From Arthrobacter yangruifuii (GTDB lineage: Bacteria; Actinomycetota; Actinomycetes; Actinomycetales; Micrococcaceae): 64,000 nt of DNA. This document shows, one piece after another, positions 7,504-17,674 of the stretch. Within the stretch, counting starts at the first letter, position 1, and each line of letters opens with the position of its first letter. Location of the stretch: the NCBI RefSeq assembly GCF_009192775.1, contig NZ_VTFX01000004.1, positions 1 through 64,000 on the forward strand. The letters run 5' to 3'. The position numbers and the translations under genes were made by a program. The notes beneath the pieces are model-generated. The model saw only the letters and a list, made by a program, of their open reading frames with translations. It was not told the DNA's origin and did no database searches.

Positions 7504-9477
7504 TTATGCGGACGGGTAGTTGGCGGCCGCCTCCTGCAGCCACGCCAGGGTGGCCCGGCGCAGCTCCGCGGGCTCGGCGACGGCGGCCGTTCCGCCGAGC
7601 CGGGCCGTGAACGCAGGAATCCAGCCGGCATCGGAGGTGCGCAGTTCCACCGCTGTGCGTCCGTCCGGCAGCGCCGCCCGCCGCTCGGCGTCGTACGCCT
7701 CGGCAACCCAGAGTGCGGCCGGCGCCAGGACCAGCGTCACCCGCTGGTCCAGCGGACCGGGCGTGAACAGGCTGGCCGGGAACGCTGCCCCGGGCTCCGG
7801 AGCGTGGGTGAGTGCAGGCCCGGCGTCCCGCACGCCGTGGATGCGGTCAACGCGGAAATTCCGGGGTGCTTCCGCCCGGTGGCACCACGCTTCCAGGTAC
7901 CAGGTGTTGTCCACGGAGAAGAGCCTTCGCGGGTCCACGGTGCGGCGGGTGACCTCGTCGCGGCGCGGCACCAGGTAGCGCAGCTCAAGCTGGCGTGCAC
8001 CGCTGATCGCCTGCTGCAGTTCGGCCAGGACGGTGCCGCCGGCGGTATCGTCCAGCCGTGCCGCGACGGCGGTTCCGACGCCGCCGGCCTCCCCTGCGGC
8101 CTCGGTCAGCTTCTCCAGGGCACTGGCTACGGCAGCGGTGGCGCCGATGCCCGGAAGCGCTGCCAACGTGTCCAATCCCACGATCAGGGCGGCCGCTTCA
8201 TCCATGCCGAACCGCACCGGTTCGGAGAGGTCCTCGGCGTTGTCGATATAGATCCGGTCGTCGTCAAAACTGACGTCCATCAGTCCGTTGGGGTAATGCC
8301 GCGGCCCGCTGACGAACAGCAGGTCCAGATCCTTGGCGAGCTGTTCCTTGCTCACGCCGAACGCGGCGGCCGTTTCGTTCATATCCGCACCCTGGTCCGC
8401 CAGCACATACGGCACCAAGTCCAGCAGGCGCGTGAGGTGGTCCTGGGCGCCTGCGGACGCCGGCCGGCGTGCCGGAGCCGCGGCGTCCGCCAGTTCGAAG
8501 TCCGGCAGCGGCAGGCTCTGCGCTGCCAGGGCGCGGGTAAGGGCCGTGTGGACGGCCGTCACGTAGTCGGGCGGCGAGACAGCCACAGCGGCGGCGCCCA
8601 GTGCAGCCGTGTCGGCGGCCAGGGCGTCCAGGTCACGGACCCGCAGATGCAGCCGGTCCCGGAATGCATCAAGGGCCTCAACGGACTCCGCCTGCAGGCG
8701 CAGGGCCGCCCCGGCATCCGTGTGCACATCCACCACTGCCGGCTGCGGGGCGTAGACGTCATCCAGGGACGCCAATGAGGTATCAATGTCAAAATCCGCC
8801 GGCACGGTGTAGGTGCCCGGGCGCAGCCGGACCGGGGGCTCCATGCGGGAAAGCCGGAAAATCCGCTCTGCTGCGCGGTCCAGGTCATAGCCCACCAGGT
8901 ACCAGTGGCCGAAACGGCTGCCCATCCCCCAGGGCTGGACCCGGCGGACCGACGGTGCGGCCGCGCCCGGCGGCCGGTAACCGAAGGTCAGCGGCGTGCG
9001 GGTGGTGGCGGCGCGCCAGACCTCGTCGAAATGCGGATCATTGGTGCGGATGCTGGGCTGCAGGGGCATGGCGCCGGCGTCCCCGGGCAGCACGCCCCGG
9101 GCGTGGAGTTTGCGCAGGGCCCGGGCCGCGGCGGATCCCAGCGAGGCCTGGTCCCACATCCGGGCCGCCAGGGTCAGGACGGCGGATTCCTCCGGCGTGA
9201 ACCGCACCCCCGGGAGCCGGTAGGCGTCCTGCCGGATGCGGTAGCGCTGGGTGGTGCTGTCCTCGAACATCGCCTCTTCGGTGTAGGACTCCACCGGAAT
9301 CCCCTGCTCGCGCAGGAACGCCTTGTCCCGGTCGAAGAGTTTCTCCCGGGCATCGGCGGTGGCGGCTTCCCCGTACAGTTCAATCTCATCGAACAGCTCG
9401 TGCTTGGTGAAGCCCCGGCGTGTGGAGAGCAGCGCAATGACCAGATTCAGCAGGCGTTCGGTTCTCTTGGCGGACAC
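7504..9477 (-). CDS. pafBC: PafBC, fused WYL-domain DNA-damage transcription activator
   Basis: The 657-residue protein is a natural fusion of PafB and PafC, as described for Arthrobacter aurescens. Two tandem halves each hold a winged helix-turn-helix and a WYL domain: HTH about residues 5-60, WYL motif at 192-194 (HWYLVGYD), second HTH about 345-395, second WYL at 526-528 (TWYLEAWC). In mycobacteria PafB/PafC activate many DNA-repair genes independently of LexA/RecA, and the WYL domains are thought to sense single-stranded nucleic acid. The start is GTG at 9477. A very stable hairpin separates it from the upstream FKBP gene, so it likely has its own promoter near 9480-9510. Its place next to the Pup genes is conserved. 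Confidence 0.93.
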   Translation of the reverse strand: MSAKRTERLLNLVIALLSTRRGFTKHELFDEIELYGEAATADAREKLFDRDKAFLREQGIPVESYTEEAMFEDSTTQRYRIRQDAYRLPGVRFTPEESAVLTLAARMWDQASLGSAAARALRKLHARGVLPGDAGAMPLQPSIRTNDPHFDEVWRAATTRTPLTFGYRPPGAAAPSVRRVQPWGMGSRFGHWYLVGYDLDRAAERIFRLSRMEPPVRLRPGTYTVPADFDIDTSLASLDDVYAPQPAVVDVHTDAGAALRLQAESVEALDAFRDRLHLRVRDLDALAADTAALGAAAVAVSPPDYVTAVHTALTRALAAQSLPLPDFELADAAAPARRPASAGAQDHLTRLLDLVPYVLADQGADMNETAAAFGVSKEQLAKDLDLLFVSGPRHYPNGLMDVSFDDDRIYIDNAEDLSEPVRFGMDEAAALIVGLDTLAALPGIGATAAVASALEKLTEAAGEAGGVGTAVAARLDDTAGGTVLAELQQAISGARQLELRYLVPRRDEVTRRTVDPRRLFSVDNTWYLEAWCHRAEAPRNFRVDRIHGVRDAGPALTHAPEPGAAFPASLFTPGPLDQRVTLVLAPAALWVAEAYDAERRAALPDGRTAVELRTSDAGWIPAFTARLGGTAAVAEPAELRRATLAWLQEAAANYPSA

Positions 9478-9514
9478 GGGAGCTAATCTACCTTCCTTCC
9501 GGGCGGCTGCATGC

Positions 9515-9561
9515 GAAAGGGGCGGGGCCGCCGTCGTTATGACAGCGGCCCCGCCCCTTTC
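9515..9561 (-). terminator. hairpin terminator after the cytoplasmic FKBP gene
   Basis: A perfect 17-bp stem (arms 9515-9531 and 9545-9561) with a 13-base loop lies 12 bases past the FKBP stop codon and before the pafBC start. The stem is GC-rich with AAAG/CTTT ends. There is no T tract after it on the minus strand, so termination may be only partial or Rho-assisted. Confidence 0.65.
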
Positions 9562-9573
9562 AGGCGGTGCGGA

Positions 9574-9969
9574 TCAGCGGACGCCCAGCAGGTCCACGAC
9601 GAAGATCAGGGACTCTCCCGGAGCCACGGCGGAACCGGCGCCGCGGTCGCCGTAGGCCATGGCGGAGGGGATTTCCAGCCGGCGGCGGCCGCCGACCTTC
9701 ATGCCCAGCAGGCCCTGGTCCCAGCCCTGGATGACCTGGCCGACGCCGACGCGGAAGTCCAGCGGGGTGCCGCGGTTCCAGGACGCGTCGAACTCCTCGC
9801 CGGTGGAGAAGGCTACGCCCACGTAGTGGGTGGACACGGTGTCTCCGGCCTTGACCTCCTGGCCGTCACCGACCACGAGGTCCTCAATAACGAGCTCGGT
9901 GGGGGCATCGTGGGCCGGGAAATCGATTTCCGGCTTCTGGCGGTCGTATTCGCGCTTTCCGAATGACAT
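9574..9969 (-). CDS. FKBP-type peptidyl-prolyl isomerase, single domain, cytoplasmic
   Basis: A 131-residue single-domain FKBP that would catalyse cis-trans isomerisation of X-Pro bonds. The fold markers are GDTVSTHYVG, GEEFDASW (the Asp and Phe/Trp of the active site), VIQGWDQGLLGMKVGGRR, the AMAYGDRG flap and the terminal FVVDLLGV strand. No signal peptide is visible, so it acts in the cytoplasm. The start MSFGKREYD at 9969 follows AAAGGAG with good spacing; upstream frame to 10080 is not protein-like. It lies 40 bases after the lipoprotein FKBP gene, so the two are probably co-transcribed, and between pafA and pafBC. Why isomerases sit in the proteasome locus is not known. Confidence 0.92.
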   Translation of the reverse strand: MSFGKREYDRQKPEIDFPAHDAPTELVIEDLVVGDGQEVKAGDTVSTHYVGVAFSTGEEFDASWNRGTPLDFRVGVGQVIQGWDQGLLGMKVGGRRRLEIPSAMAYGDRGAGSAVAPGESLIFVVDLLGVR

Positions 9970-10009
9970 GGGACTCCTTTGTTTTGGGACTGCGTGCAAT
10001 CCTATCGGG

Positions 10010-10900
10010 TTACTTGGCCTCAAGGATGTCGACCACGAACACCAGGGTTTCGTTCTGGAGTTCGTTGCCTTCGCTCGCACCGTAGGCAGTGGCGGGCGGG
10101 GCCACGATCAGGACCTGCGAACCGACCTTCTTGCCTGCCAGTCCGTCGGTCCAGGCGGAAATGACCTGGTCCAGACCGAAGGTGGAGGGAGCGTTGCGCT
10201 CCCAGCTGGAGTCAAACACGGTCCCGTCGGACCACTTGACGCCGTGGTACTGCACCGTGACAGTGTCATCGGCCTCCACAACGGCGCCGTCACCGGTCTT
10301 GAGCTCCTGCGACACGAGTTCGGTAGGTGCATCCGTCTTCGGAACCGTGATGGTCGGCTTTCCGTTGTCGTCCAGTTCCACGGTGGGCAGACCGTCGACC
10401 GGCGCCACATCCGAGCCCCAGGCACGCTTTGGAATGTCACGGGCATCGGTGAGCGTGAAGATGACGAACTGCGCCTCGGTGCCTGCCTCCTCGTCGCCGG
10501 GGATGTAGTAGGCGAAGTCGGAGCCGACCGGCGCGCCCTTCAGGGCGCTGTACATCTGCTCGTTGCCCTGCTTGAGGGCGTCATCGAGGGCAATGTCTTC
10601 CGCTGCTTCAGCCGTGTAGGATTCCTGGCCGGCCTCTCCGCTCTCGGGATCAACCATCATGAGTCGGATCGACGCCGTCTGGCCTTCGGCCAGTTCGTTG
10701 CCGTCGCCGTCGTTGACCCGGGTCAGGGTGGGTTCATCGGCGCTGAGCGGCTCGTCGAATTCGACCTTCGGGGCGGTGCCGTCCTCTCCGCGTTCAATCT
10801 TCACGGAGGAGAGCGGACCGCCGCCCTCCGTGCTGTCGCCGCCGGAACAGGCGGTCAAAAACAGCAGGAAAGGCAGGAGAATGGCTAGTACTTTACGCAC
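10010..10900 (-). CDS. FKBP-type peptidyl-prolyl isomerase lipoprotein
   Basis: A 296-residue exported isomerase. The N-terminus is a lipoprotein signal peptide, RKVLAILLPFLLFLTAC, with lipobox LTAC and lipidated Cys18, followed by a Gly/Ser linker, so the protein should be anchored outside the membrane. The C-terminal 110 residues form a standard FKBP domain (VQYHGVKWSDGTVFDSSW, VISAWTDGLAGKKVG, FVVDIL). Residues about 45-170 look like a second, degenerate FKBP repeat without the usual catalytic aromatic residues. The start is GTG at 10900; upstream in-frame sequence lacks signal-peptide character. It lies 145 bases downstream of pafA, same strand, and 40 bases before the cytoplasmic FKBP gene. 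Confidence 0.88.
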   Translation of the reverse strand: MRKVLAILLPFLLFLTACSGGDSTEGGGPLSSVKIERGEDGTAPKVEFDEPLSADEPTLTRVNDGDGNELAEGQTASIRLMMVDPESGEAGQESYTAEAAEDIALDDALKQGNEQMYSALKGAPVGSDFAYYIPGDEEAGTEAQFVIFTLTDARDIPKRAWGSDVAPVDGLPTVELDDNGKPTITVPKTDAPTELVSQELKTGDGAVVEADDTVTVQYHGVKWSDGTVFDSSWERNAPSTFGLDQVISAWTDGLAGKKVGSQVLIVAPPATAYGASEGNELQNETLVFVVDILEAK

Positions 10901-11045
10901 AGTACTTCTTTCAGTGGTGGACAGGTGAGCACAGCGGCCAATGGGCGGATGCCCGTATACCGGGCAGCTCAACGCCGCACGGCCGCAACCGCCCTAGAAT
11001 AGCCGGTCCGGCTGAACGAAACCTAGGTGAGGGGTGCGGCAGGGC

Positions 11046-12407
11046 TCAAAGGGTGGACAGCAGCGCCTCCACGCGCTCGTCGACGGACGCGAAGGGATCT
11101 TTGCACAGCACCGTCTGCTGGGCCCGGTCATTGAGCTTCAAATGCACCCAGTCCACGGTGAAGTCACGATTGGCAGCCTTGGCGCGGCGGACAAAGTCTC
11201 CGCGCAGTTTGGCCCGGGTGGTCTGCGGCGGCTGGTCGACGGCTTCCTTGATGTCGCGGTCCTCCACCACGCGGGCCGTTTCCCCGCGGGCCTGCAGCAG
11301 GTAGAACAGGCCGCGCTGCCGGGAAATGTCGTGGTAGGTCAGGTCCACCTGGGCCAGCTTCGGCGCGGACATTTCCAGGCCGTGCCGCTCACCGACGCGG
11401 TCCACCAGTTTCTTTTTGATCGCCCAGTCGATCTCCGTGTCGATGCCCGAGTGGTCGCCGGACTCAATGGCGTCCAGGGTCCGTGTCCACAGGTCGAGGA
11501 CCCGCCCGACGTGCCGGTTATGCTCGCCGTTCGCGGCAACGAAATCCTGCACGCGGTCCAGGTAGATCCGCTGCAGGTCCAGCGGAGTCATGGTGGACCC
11601 GTTGGCCAGCTTCAGCGGCTGCCGTCCCGAGAGGTCGTGGGAGGTTTCCCGGATACTCCGGATCGGGTTCTCGAGGCGCAGGTCCCGCATCAGGACGCCG
11701 GCCTCGATCATCCGCAGCATGAGGTCCACGGACCCGGCCTTCAGGAGCATGGTGGTCTCGGACATGTTTGAATCGCCGGCAATGACGTGCAGCCGGCGGT
11801 AATGTTCGGCGTCGGCGTGCGGCTCATCGCGGGTGTTGATGATGGGACGGGACCGTGTGGTGGCCGAGGACACCCCTTCCCAGATGTGGTCCGCCCGCTG
11901 CGAGAACGCGAAGAGGGAACCGGACTGGGTCTTGAGCACCTTGCCCGCTCCGACCAGCAGCTGGCGCGTGACGAGGAAAGGAATCAGGATGTCCGCCAGA
12001 CGGGAGAATTCGAGCCGCCGCGGGATGAGGTAGTTTTCGTGGCTGCCGTAGGAGTTTCCGGCGGAATCGGTGTTGTTCTTGAACAGATAGACGCTGCCGT
12101 TGAAGCCCTCCGCCTTGAGCCGGTCCTCCGCCTCCTCCACCAGGTCCTGGAGGATCAGTTCGCCGGCGCGGTCATGCGCCACCAGCTGTGCCAGATCGTC
12201 ACACTCGGCGGTGGCGTATTCGGGGTGGGAGCCCACATCGAGGTACAGGCGCGAGCCGTTGGTGAGGAAAACATTGGATGACCGGCCCCAGCTGACCACT
12301 TTGCGGAACAGGTAGCGGGCTACCTCCTCCGGGGAAAGGGGACGTGAGTCGGGTCCGGAGTAGGCGATGCCGAATTCGGTCTCCACTCCGTAGATCCTGC
12401 GGTCCAT
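11046..12407 (-). CDS. pafA: Pup-protein ligase PafA
   Basis: The 453-residue ligase activates the C-terminal glutamate of deamidated Pup with ATP and joins it to substrate lysines, marking proteins for the mycobacterial-type proteasome. It is a glutamine-synthetase-like (carboxylate-amine ligase) fold. Visible markers are [12 protein letters not shown] with the conserved nucleotide-site Glu9, [15 protein letters not shown] with the catalytic base Asp57, [17 protein letters not shown] and [10 protein letters not shown]. Length and motifs match M. tuberculosis PafA closely. Its ATG overlaps the prcA stop by one base (TGATG), so it is translationally coupled to the proteasome genes. It is the last gene of the tight dop-pup-prcB-prcA-pafA run. 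Confidence 0.97.
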   Translation of the reverse strand: MDRRIYGVETEFGIAYSGPDSRPLSPEEVARYLFRKVVSWGRSSNVFLTNGSRLYLDVGSHPEYATAECDDLAQLVAHDRAGELILQDLVEEAEDRLKAEGFNGSVYLFKNNTDSAGNSYGSHENYLIPRRLEFSRLADILIPFLVTRQLLVGAGKVLKTQSGSLFAFSQRADHIWEGVSSATTRSRPIINTRDEPHADAEHYRRLHVIAGDSNMSETTMLLKAGSVDLMLRMIEAGVLMRDLRLENPIRSIRETSHDLSGRQPLKLANGSTMTPLDLQRIYLDRVQDFVAANGEHNRHVGRVLDLWTRTLDAIESGDHSGIDTEIDWAIKKKLVDRVGERHGLEMSAPKLAQVDLTYHDISRQRGLFYLLQARGETARVVEDRDIKEAVDQPPQTTRAKLRGDFVRRAKAANRDFTVDWVHLKLNDRAQQTVLCKDPFASVDERVEALLSTL

Positions 12408-13141
12408 CAGTCTCCTTCCGCGCCGGACAACAGACGGTCCAGCTCTACGGTGTTTATCCTGCGGAACGCGCGCACGGTGCCGCGTGTGGACAACGGATCC
12501 CGGTCGAGGACGGCGACCTCCAGCAGACCGGCGCCCAGTGCTTCCCGCGCATTGCCGGAGCCATCGGCTGACCGGGTGGCGGACAGTGCCTTCACGGCAG
12601 TCCTGATGGCTGAAGCGAAATCCGCGTCCTGGTTCCAGGTCCGGCTGAGGGCTTCATTGACCGTTTCGGCCTGCCCGCCCATCACCGTGTAGTTGCTTTC
12701 ATCCGCGATGGAGCCGTCAAAGTTCAGCCGGTACAGATGGTCCGAGTAGGGTTCCTCCCCCACCTCGGCCACGGCCAGCTCGACCTCGAACGGTTTGCCT
12801 TCGGTGGTGAACACCGAGCCGAGGCTCTGTGCATAGACGCTGGCCAGTCCCCGCGCGGAAACGTCCTCGCGCGAATACGAGTAGCCGCGCACGTCGGCAA
12901 ACCGGATACCCGCCTGGCGCAGGGACTCGAACTCGTTGTACTTCCCGACGGCGGCGAAACCGATCCGGTCGTAGATTTCGCTGAGCTTGTGGAGGGACGG
13001 CGAGGGATTCTCCGCCACCAGGGCAATGCCTTCGCGGCAGGTCAGGACCACCACCGAACGTCCCCTGGCAATGCCTTTCCGGGCGAAGTCCGCCCGGTCC
13101 TTCATCAGCTGTTCGGGCGAGACGTAGAACTGCTGTGTCAC
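12407..13141 (-). CDS. prcA: 20S proteasome alpha subunit PrcA
   Basis: The 244-residue alpha subunit forms the outer seven-membered rings of the 20S core and docks the Mpa ATPase. The N-terminal [27 protein letters not shown] matches the gating segment and H0 helix of actinobacterial PrcA, followed by [17 protein letters not shown] and the [15 protein letters not shown] region. It has no catalytic N-terminal Thr, as expected. The start is two bases after the prcB stop, and its stop overlaps the pafA start, so prcB-prcA-pafA are co-translated. The C-terminus ([11 protein letters not shown]) is acidic and lacks the long tail seen in some mycobacterial PrcA proteins. Confidence 0.96.
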   Translation of the reverse strand: MTQQFYVSPEQLMKDRADFARKGIARGRSVVVLTCREGIALVAENPSPSLHKLSEIYDRIGFAAVGKYNEFESLRQAGIRFADVRGYSYSREDVSARGLASVYAQSLGSVFTTEGKPFEVELAVAEVGEEPYSDHLYRLNFDGSIADESNYTVMGGQAETVNEALSRTWNQDADFASAIRTAVKALSATRSADGSGNAREALGAGLLEVAVLDRDPLSTRGTVRAFRRINTVELDRLLSGAEGD

Positions 13142-13143
13142 GG

Positions 13144-13968
13144 CTACGCCTCCAGTCCGGCGGCGGTGCGCCTTGAGATGAGGTCACGGGACAGCTGCTG
13201 CAGCTCCCGCTCGGGGATCTCCCGGTTGCCTGCGCTGTTGACGACGTAGACCACCGGCCAGAGCCGGCGCACCATGTCCGGACCGCCGGTGGCGGAGTCG
13301 TCGTCGGCGGCGTCATAGAGGGCCTCCACGGCCACCCGGACCGCGTCCTCCTCATCCAGGTTCGGCTGCCAGAGTTTTTTCAGGGCGCCGCGCGCAAAGA
13401 CCGAACCGGAGCCGACGCTGTGGTGCTCGTACTCCTCGTACCGGCCGCCGGTGACGTCGTAGGAAAAGAGCCGCCCTGCCCTGTGCTGGGTATCAAACCC
13501 GGCGAACAGCGGCACCACGGCCAGCCCCTGGAGTGCGAGGGGCAGGTTCGAGCGCACCATGGCCGCGAGCCGGTTGGACTTCCCGTCCAGGCTCATGGGC
13601 GTTCCTTCGATTTTCTCGTAGTGCTCCAGTTCCACCTGGAACAGCCGGATCATATCCAGCGCGAGCCCGGCCGTCCCGGCGATTCCCAGCACGGAGTAGT
13701 TATCCGCCGGGAAGACCTTCTTGATGTGCCGGCTGGCAATCATGTTGCCCATGGTTGCCCGCCGGTCCCCCGCCATCAGCACTCCACCGGCGTAGGTGAG
13801 GGAAACAATGGTGGTGGCCTGAGGCGCCAGCTCCGCCGCGGAACCGTGCGACGACGGCCCCAGGGAGCGGGAGGAGGGAAGCAGTTCCGGGCGGTGCCGG
13901 GTCAAATGGTCGGTAAAGGAGGAAGTCGGAGCTTGGTGAACGGAGTCGGCGGGGTCCCGGGGGGCCAT
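13144..13968 (-). CDS. prcB: 20S proteasome beta subunit PrcB
   Basis: The 274-residue precursor of the proteolytic beta subunit. A propeptide of about 51 residues ends before Thr52 in [22 protein letters not shown]; self-cleavage there would expose the catalytic N-terminal threonine. The conserved active-site Asp/Arg/Lys surroundings ([15 protein letters not shown]) are present, as is the [16 protein letters not shown] helix region and [14 protein letters not shown]. The start ATG lies three bases after the pup stop codon; the stop lies two bases before prcA. Gene order pup-prcB-prcA is the standard actinobacterial one. It acts in the cytoplasm in the two inner rings of the core particle. 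Confidence 0.96.
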   Translation of the reverse strand: MAPRDPADSVHQAPTSSFTDHLTRHRPELLPSSRSLGPSSHGSAAELAPQATTIVSLTYAGGVLMAGDRRATMGNMIASRHIKKVFPADNYSVLGIAGTAGLALDMIRLFQVELEHYEKIEGTPMSLDGKSNRLAAMVRSNLPLALQGLAVVPLFAGFDTQHRAGRLFSYDVTGGRYEEYEHHSVGSGSVFARGALKKLWQPNLDEEDAVRVAVEALYDAADDDSATGGPDMVRRLWPVVYVVNSAGNREIPERELQQLSRDLISRRTAAGLEA

Positions 13969-13971
13969 CCG

Positions 13972-14172
13972 TTACTGTCCGCCCTTTTGGATGAAGCCGC
14001 GGACGAACTCTTCGGCGTTGCTCTCCAGCACGCCGTCGATCTCGTCCAGCAGATCGTCCACGCCTTCGGTTTCGGCGGAGGCCTCCGCTTCGGCTGCGGG
14101 GGACTGGACGGCCCCGGTTTCCTCTTCTTCAACTGGTTGTGTTCCGGTGGTTTTGCGGTCCTGGGTTGCCAT
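13972..14172 (-). CDS. pup: prokaryotic ubiquitin-like protein Pup
   Basis: A 66-residue intrinsically disordered protein that is ligated to substrate lysines. It has the classic layout: acidic, low-complexity N-terminal half (VEEEETG, EAEASAE), a helix-forming segment VDDLLDEIDGVLESNAEEF that pairs with the Mpa coiled coil, and the C-terminal GFIQKGGQ. It ends in Gln66, so Dop must deamidate it to Glu before PafA can use it. The start at 14172 (MATQDRK) is chosen because 20 upstream in-frame codons are unlike Pup and overlap the dop tail. It lies 40 bases after dop and three before prcB. Confidence 0.97.
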   Translation of the reverse strand: MATQDRKTTGTQPVEEEETGAVQSPAAEAEASAETEGVDDLLDEIDGVLESNAEEFVRGFIQKGGQ

Positions 14173-14212
14173 GATGCCTAGCCCTTTCTTGCCCGGGGGT
14201 TGAATCCTAGTC

Positions 14213-15826
14213 CTATGGTGCCACGGAGGCATCGGAACCGGTCAGGAGCCTGGTGACAAAATCCTCCGCATCGGCCGATGCATTGAAAAGTTCCTCAGTC
14301 AGGGCCCGGGTTCCCCGAAGCGGTTCCCGGGTGGGGATCCGCTGGAGCCGCCGCCGGGAGGGAAGTTCGAAGATGATCGAATCCCAGCTCGCACCGATGA
14401 CTTCCTTCGGGAACCGGGTGAGGCAGTTTCCGCGAAAGTAGGCCCGGGTGTCGTCGGGAGGAGAGGAAACGGCACGGGCAATCTCCTCGTCGGCCAGCAC
14501 CCGTTCCATCTGCCCCCGGGCCGCCAGCCGGTAATACAGGCCCTTCTCCGGCCGCATGTCCGAGTACTGCAGGTCCACCAGATGCAGCCGTGCGTCGGAC
14601 CAGGCCAGCCCGTCGCGTTCGCGGTAGGCCTGCAGCAGTTTCAGCTTCGCCACCCAGTCCACGGAAGCGGCTGCCTCCAGCGGATCCCGCTTCAGGGTGC
14701 CCAGCAGGGAGGACCAGCGGGCAAGGATGTCTTCGGTGTCGGCATCCGTTCCTCCGCCGGCCCGGGAGTACGCCGCAGCGGCCTCGCAGTACATCTCCTG
14801 GAGATCCAGGCCCGTGACCATCCTGCCGTCCGTCAGTTCCACCAGCTGTCCCAGGGAGGGGTCATGGCTGATGGCCTGCAGTGCGCCCACCGGGTCCCGG
14901 AGTTCGAGGGCGGGGGCGCGGCCGGCTTCAATCATGGACAGCACCAGCGACGTGGTGCCCACCTTCAACAGGGCGGAGACCTCACTGAGGTTGGCGTCGC
15001 CGATGATCACGTGCAGGCGCCGGTATTTTTCCGCCACTGCATGCGGTTCATCCCGGGTGTTAATGATCGGCCGGCGGATGGTGGTTTCCAGGCCCACCTC
15101 CGTTTCGAAGAAGTCCGCCCGCTGGCTGAGCTGGAAGCCCTGGCGCTGGTTGCTGGTGCCGATACCCACCCTGCCGGACCCGACGATGACCTGCCTGGAC
15201 ACAAAGAACGGCACGAGACCGGATGCCAGCGCCCCGAACGGAACGCTGCGGGGCACGAGGTAATTCTCATGGGACCCGTAGGAGGCACCCTTGTTGTCGG
15301 TGTTGTTTTTGTACAGGTTCACCGGCGCGAACCCGGGCATCCGGGCAATGTGCCGCATGGCGGCCAGCACCACGGCATCCCCCGCCTTGTCCCACAGCAC
15401 CGCGTCCCGCGGACGCGTCACCTCCGGCGAGGAATACTCGGGATGCGCGTGGTCAACATACAGGCGCGCGCCGTTGCCCAGGACCATGTTCATGAGCACC
15501 GGGTTTTCCTGCAGCTGCTCCCCGTAGAGGGCGGCGGGGCCGCCGCCCTCCATGGCGATCTGCTCGGCATCCAGCACCGGCGGTTCGTCCGTGAGGGAGG
15601 TGGGGTCCGCCGCGGCGCGGGGCACCGCAAAACCGCGGGCATCGTTCAGCGGAGCCTCGTCGGTGTAATCCCAGCGGGTCCCCGTCAGGTTGCCCGCCCC
15701 CGCCCGCAGGGTGGCCGCATAGGCGTTGACGATCTGGCTGGACAGGACGGTGGCGTTGGCGGACGGCAGGGACGGAGCCAGCACGCCGTACTCGGTTTCC
15801 GTCCCCATGACACGGCGGACGGTCAC
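14213..15826 (-). CDS. dop: Pup deamidase/depupylase Dop
   Basis: The 537-residue paralogue of PafA deamidates the terminal Gln of Pup and also removes Pup from substrates. It shares the carboxylate-amine ligase fold: [16 protein letters not shown] at the N-terminus, [14 protein letters not shown] with the catalytic Asp at 125, [17 protein letters not shown] and [10 protein letters not shown]. It is longer than PafA because of the Dop-specific insertion between the nucleotide-site Glu and that Asp (about residues 40-110). The stop of mpa overlaps its start by four bases (ATGA), so both are translationally coupled; pup follows 40 bases later. Presence of Dop agrees with Pup ending in Gln. Confidence 0.96.
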   Translation of the reverse strand: MTVRRVMGTETEYGVLAPSLPSANATVLSSQIVNAYAATLRAGAGNLTGTRWDYTDEAPLNDARGFAVPRAAADPTSLTDEPPVLDAEQIAMEGGGPAALYGEQLQENPVLMNMVLGNGARLYVDHAHPEYSSPEVTRPRDAVLWDKAGDAVVLAAMRHIARMPGFAPVNLYKNNTDNKGASYGSHENYLVPRSVPFGALASGLVPFFVSRQVIVGSGRVGIGTSNQRQGFQLSQRADFFETEVGLETTIRRPIINTRDEPHAVAEKYRRLHVIIGDANLSEVSALLKVGTTSLVLSMIEAGRAPALELRDPVGALQAISHDPSLGQLVELTDGRMVTGLDLQEMYCEAAAAYSRAGGGTDADTEDILARWSSLLGTLKRDPLEAAASVDWVAKLKLLQAYRERDGLAWSDARLHLVDLQYSDMRPEKGLYYRLAARGQMERVLADEEIARAVSSPPDDTRAYFRGNCLTRFPKEVIGASWDSIIFELPSRRRLQRIPTREPLRGTRALTEELFNASADAEDFVTRLLTGSDASVAP

Positions 15827-17571
15827 AGATACTGTCCCGGGTTGGCAGCGGTTTCGATGGTCCGGCCCGGTTCCTGGCCGGCCTTGCCCTGGACGATGGT
15901 GCGGATGTAGGTGATCCGCTCGCCCTTCTTCCCCGAGATCCGGGCCCAGTCATCCGGGTTGGTGGTGTTGGGCATGTCCTCGTGCTCACGGAACTCGTCC
16001 ACCACGGCGCGCATCAGGTGTTCAATGCGCAGGCCGCGCTGGTGCAGCTGCAGCAGGTCCTTGATGGCGTACTTCTTGGCCCGGTCCACCACGTTCTGGA
16101 TGACCGCACCGGAGTTGAAATCCTTGAAGTACAGCATCTCGGTGTCGCCGTTGGCGTAGGTAACCTCGAGGTATTCGTTGGCCTTGTCCTCGGCGTACAT
16201 CTTTTCCACCGTGCGGCGGACCATGTCATTGACGGTTTCCGCCGGGTCGTAGCCGTGTTCGGCCAGGTCTTCCCGGTGCAGCGGCAGGTCCGGGGTGAGG
16301 TACTTGGCGAAGATTTCCGCCGCCCCTTCGGCGTCCGGCCGCTGGATCTTGATCTTCACGTCCAGGCGTCCGGGCCGCAGGATGGCCGGATCGATCATGT
16401 CCTCGCGGTTGGAGGCGCCGATGACAATCACGTTCTCCAGCTTCTCCACGCCGTCTATCTCGCTGAGCAGCTGGGGAACAATGGTGGTTTCGACGTCGGA
16501 GGACACCCCGGTGCCGCGGGTGCGGAACAATGAGTCCATTTCGTCGAAGAACACCACCACCGGGCTGCCGTCGGAGGCCTTCTCTCGGGCGCGGCCGAAG
16601 ATCAGCCGGATGTGGCGTTCGGTCTCTCCCACGTACTTGTCCAGCAGCTCCGGGCCTTTGATGTTCAGGAAGTAGCTGCGTGCACCCAGGGTGCCGGTCT
16701 GCTCCATGACGCGTGCCGCCAGCGCGTGTGCCACGGCCTTGGCAATCAGCGTCTTGCCGCAGCCGGGAGGGCCGTACAGGAGGATTCCCTTGGGCGGCTT
16801 CAGCCCGTGTTCGCGGTACAGGTCAGGATGCATAAACGGGAGTTCGACGGCGTCGCGGATCTGTTCGATCTGGGGGCCGAGTCCGCCGATGTCCGCGTAG
16901 GAAATGTCCGGGACCTCTTCGAGGACCAGGTTCTCCACTTCGCTGCGCGGTATTTTCTCCAGCGCGTACCCGATGCGGGTGTCCACGGTGAGGGCGTCCC
17001 CCACCCGGACCTTGTCCAGGCTCAGCGGGCCGTTGAGCCGGACCACGCGCTCGTCGTCTGCCCGGCCGATCACCAGCACCCGGTCCGGGTCCAGGAGTTC
17101 CTTCACCGTGAACAGCTCCCCGGCGCGTTCGAAGCCGAGGGCGGCGATGACGGTGAGGGATTCATTCAGCAGCACCTCCTGGCCGGGGACGATCTGTCCC
17201 AGGTCCAGGAGGGGCGACACCGCCACGCGGAGCTTGCGGCCGGACTGGATGATGTCCAGGCTTTCCTGCACGGCTGCGATGGTGGTGACGCCCGGCTCGG
17301 CCTCGCGGCGCTGGTTCACACCGATGACGGTGCCGAAGCTGAACGGAGTGGCGCCCTCGTTCTCCAAGGCGTCCTTCAACCGGATGATTTCGGCTTTCGC
17401 CGTTTCCAGCATGGTGACGAGCCGGGCGTTGTGGTGCGTCAGGGCAGCAAGCTGCCGGTCCAGATTCCGAAGTTTGTCCCGCAGGACGTTGAGTTGGCGT
17501 GCCTCGGTTGCTGCTGCGGACGCGGGACGGGACCCTCCGGTCCCGGTTCCGACGTTTTCAGGTTCAGCCAT
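15823..17571 (-). CDS. mpa: proteasome-associated AAA ATPase Mpa/ARC
   Basis: The 582-residue hexameric unfoldase recognises Pup and feeds pupylated proteins into the 20S core. Domains in order: N-terminal coiled coil about residues 22-73, two OB domains about 75-215, then a single AAA+ module with Walker A GPPGCGKT at 267-274 and Walker B FFDEMD at 341-346. The C-terminus ends GQYL, the hydrophobic-Tyr-X type tail that inserts into PrcA pockets. The start MAEPENV at 17571 is preferred because upstream in-frame residues are not conserved-looking. It overlaps dop by four bases and follows trmI by 103 bases, so a promoter for the Pup cluster probably lies in 17572-17674. Confidence 0.96.
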   Translation of the reverse strand: MAEPENVGTGTGGSRPASAAATEARQLNVLRDKLRNLDRQLAALTHHNARLVTMLETAKAEIIRLKDALENEGATPFSFGTVIGVNQRREAEPGVTTIAAVQESLDIIQSGRKLRVAVSPLLDLGQIVPGQEVLLNESLTVIAALGFERAGELFTVKELLDPDRVLVIGRADDERVVRLNGPLSLDKVRVGDALTVDTRIGYALEKIPRSEVENLVLEEVPDISYADIGGLGPQIEQIRDAVELPFMHPDLYREHGLKPPKGILLYGPPGCGKTLIAKAVAHALAARVMEQTGTLGARSYFLNIKGPELLDKYVGETERHIRLIFGRAREKASDGSPVVVFFDEMDSLFRTRGTGVSSDVETTIVPQLLSEIDGVEKLENVIVIGASNREDMIDPAILRPGRLDVKIKIQRPDAEGAAEIFAKYLTPDLPLHREDLAEHGYDPAETVNDMVRRTVEKMYAEDKANEYLEVTYANGDTEMLYFKDFNSGAVIQNVVDRAKKYAIKDLLQLHQRGLRIEHLMRAVVDEFREHEDMPNTTNPDDWARISGKKGERITYIRTIVQGKAGQEPGRTIETAANPGQYL

Positions 17572-17674
17572 GATACCGACCGCCTTCACGTAGGTCTGGG
17601 TCTGTCCAATGACAGTACCCCGGGCCTGCGGAAGATACACCGGCTATGGCGTCTTGTGTTTCAGCAGTTACCCG

